Source: JBJFCE01 sp051888775 (GTDB taxonomy: Bacteria; Bacillota; Clostridia; Lachnospirales; Lachnospiraceae). From it: DNA of 30,807 nt. Numbering within the stretch: position 1 is the stretch's first letter; every line of letters starts with the position of its first letter. The notes under the pieces were generated by a model that did no database searches, was not told where the DNA came from, and was given only the letters and a program-made list of their open reading frames with translations. The stretch lies in the NCBI GenBank assembly GCA_051888775.1, contig JBJFCE010000095.1:1-30807 (forward strand). The letters run 5' to 3'. Positions 30,770 through 30,807 of this stretch are shown in pieces. The translations under genes and the position numbers were made by a program.

Positions 30770-30775
30770 ATTATA
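30770..30775 (-). promoter_or_regulatory. Candidate -10 box for the kinase-regulator operon
   Basis: A perfect TATAAT lies 30-35 bases upstream of the kinase ATG on the minus strand. No good -35 box is seen 16-18 bases further upstream, so an activator may be needed, or the true promoter lies beyond the window edge. Confidence 0.4.
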
Positions 30776-30807
30776 GTACATGCCACCGATCGTTTCTATA
30801 AATTGTT

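Overview
The window looks like chromosome from an anaerobic, low-to-mid GC Firmicute, most likely a Lachnospiraceae or related Clostridia member (inference). The evidence is a classical Gram-positive sporulation and division cluster, a proline T-box, Shine-Dalgarno sites with strong AGGAGG-like cores, TTG and GTG starts, and a short archaeal-type ProS. No tRNA, rRNA, CRISPR array, transposase or phage gene was found. Almost all genes are on the minus strand; only mgtE with its leader ORF and one lipoprotein are on the plus strand.

Layout, left to right: a GH13 alpha-glucan hydrolase (68-2218); the conserved cluster read from right to left as mazG, hup, rqcP/yabO, yabP, yabQ, divIC, spoIIE (short form), tilS, hpt, ftsH (2717-11518); a PEGA-domain lipoprotein in front of mazG; a CotS-like spore-coat kinase homologue, cca and ackA (13245-16965); a lipoprotein cyclophilin divergent from a magnesium transporter mgtE that has a 32-codon upstream ORF; a Uma2-family nuclease; proS under a T-box; an AI-2E/YtvI-like membrane protein; an RluA-type pseudouridine synthase; an ECF sigma factor fused to a membrane anchor and a ~410-residue outside domain, translationally coupled to a 47-codon ORF; a divergent Pro/Thr-linker lipoprotein; and a histidine kinase/response regulator pair followed by a short relic of a second regulator gene.

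The most striking feature is not a gene. The spaces between genes carry ten copies (nine complete, one cut by the window edge) plus one decayed derivative of a long palindromic element of about 170-235 bp, together about 1.8 kb or 6% of the window. Each has outer arms of about 43-79 bp that pair almost perfectly within the copy but differ strongly between copies. The arms enclose a conserved ~75-bp centre: an asymmetric internal loop and a hairpin whose stem bases change in compensatory pairs. I call the two subtypes A and B; the copy at 8401-8605 is intermediate and shows that they are one superfamily. 'Forward' orientation means the centre reads hairpin first, then the long loop strand GAGGTGTAGCGAAAGC or its equivalent. 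Several copies start 15-55 bp after a stop codon where no ordinary terminator is seen, and two lie in long 5' leaders. I do not recognise them as a named family.

Functionally, the central cluster joins sporulation and division (SpoIIE, DivIC, YabP, YabQ), translation fidelity and rescue (TilS, RqcP), nucleotide housekeeping (Hpt, MazG), nucleoid packing (HU) and membrane proteolysis (FtsH). The right third is an envelope-sensing region: tethered sigma factor, secreted lipoprotein and two-component system.
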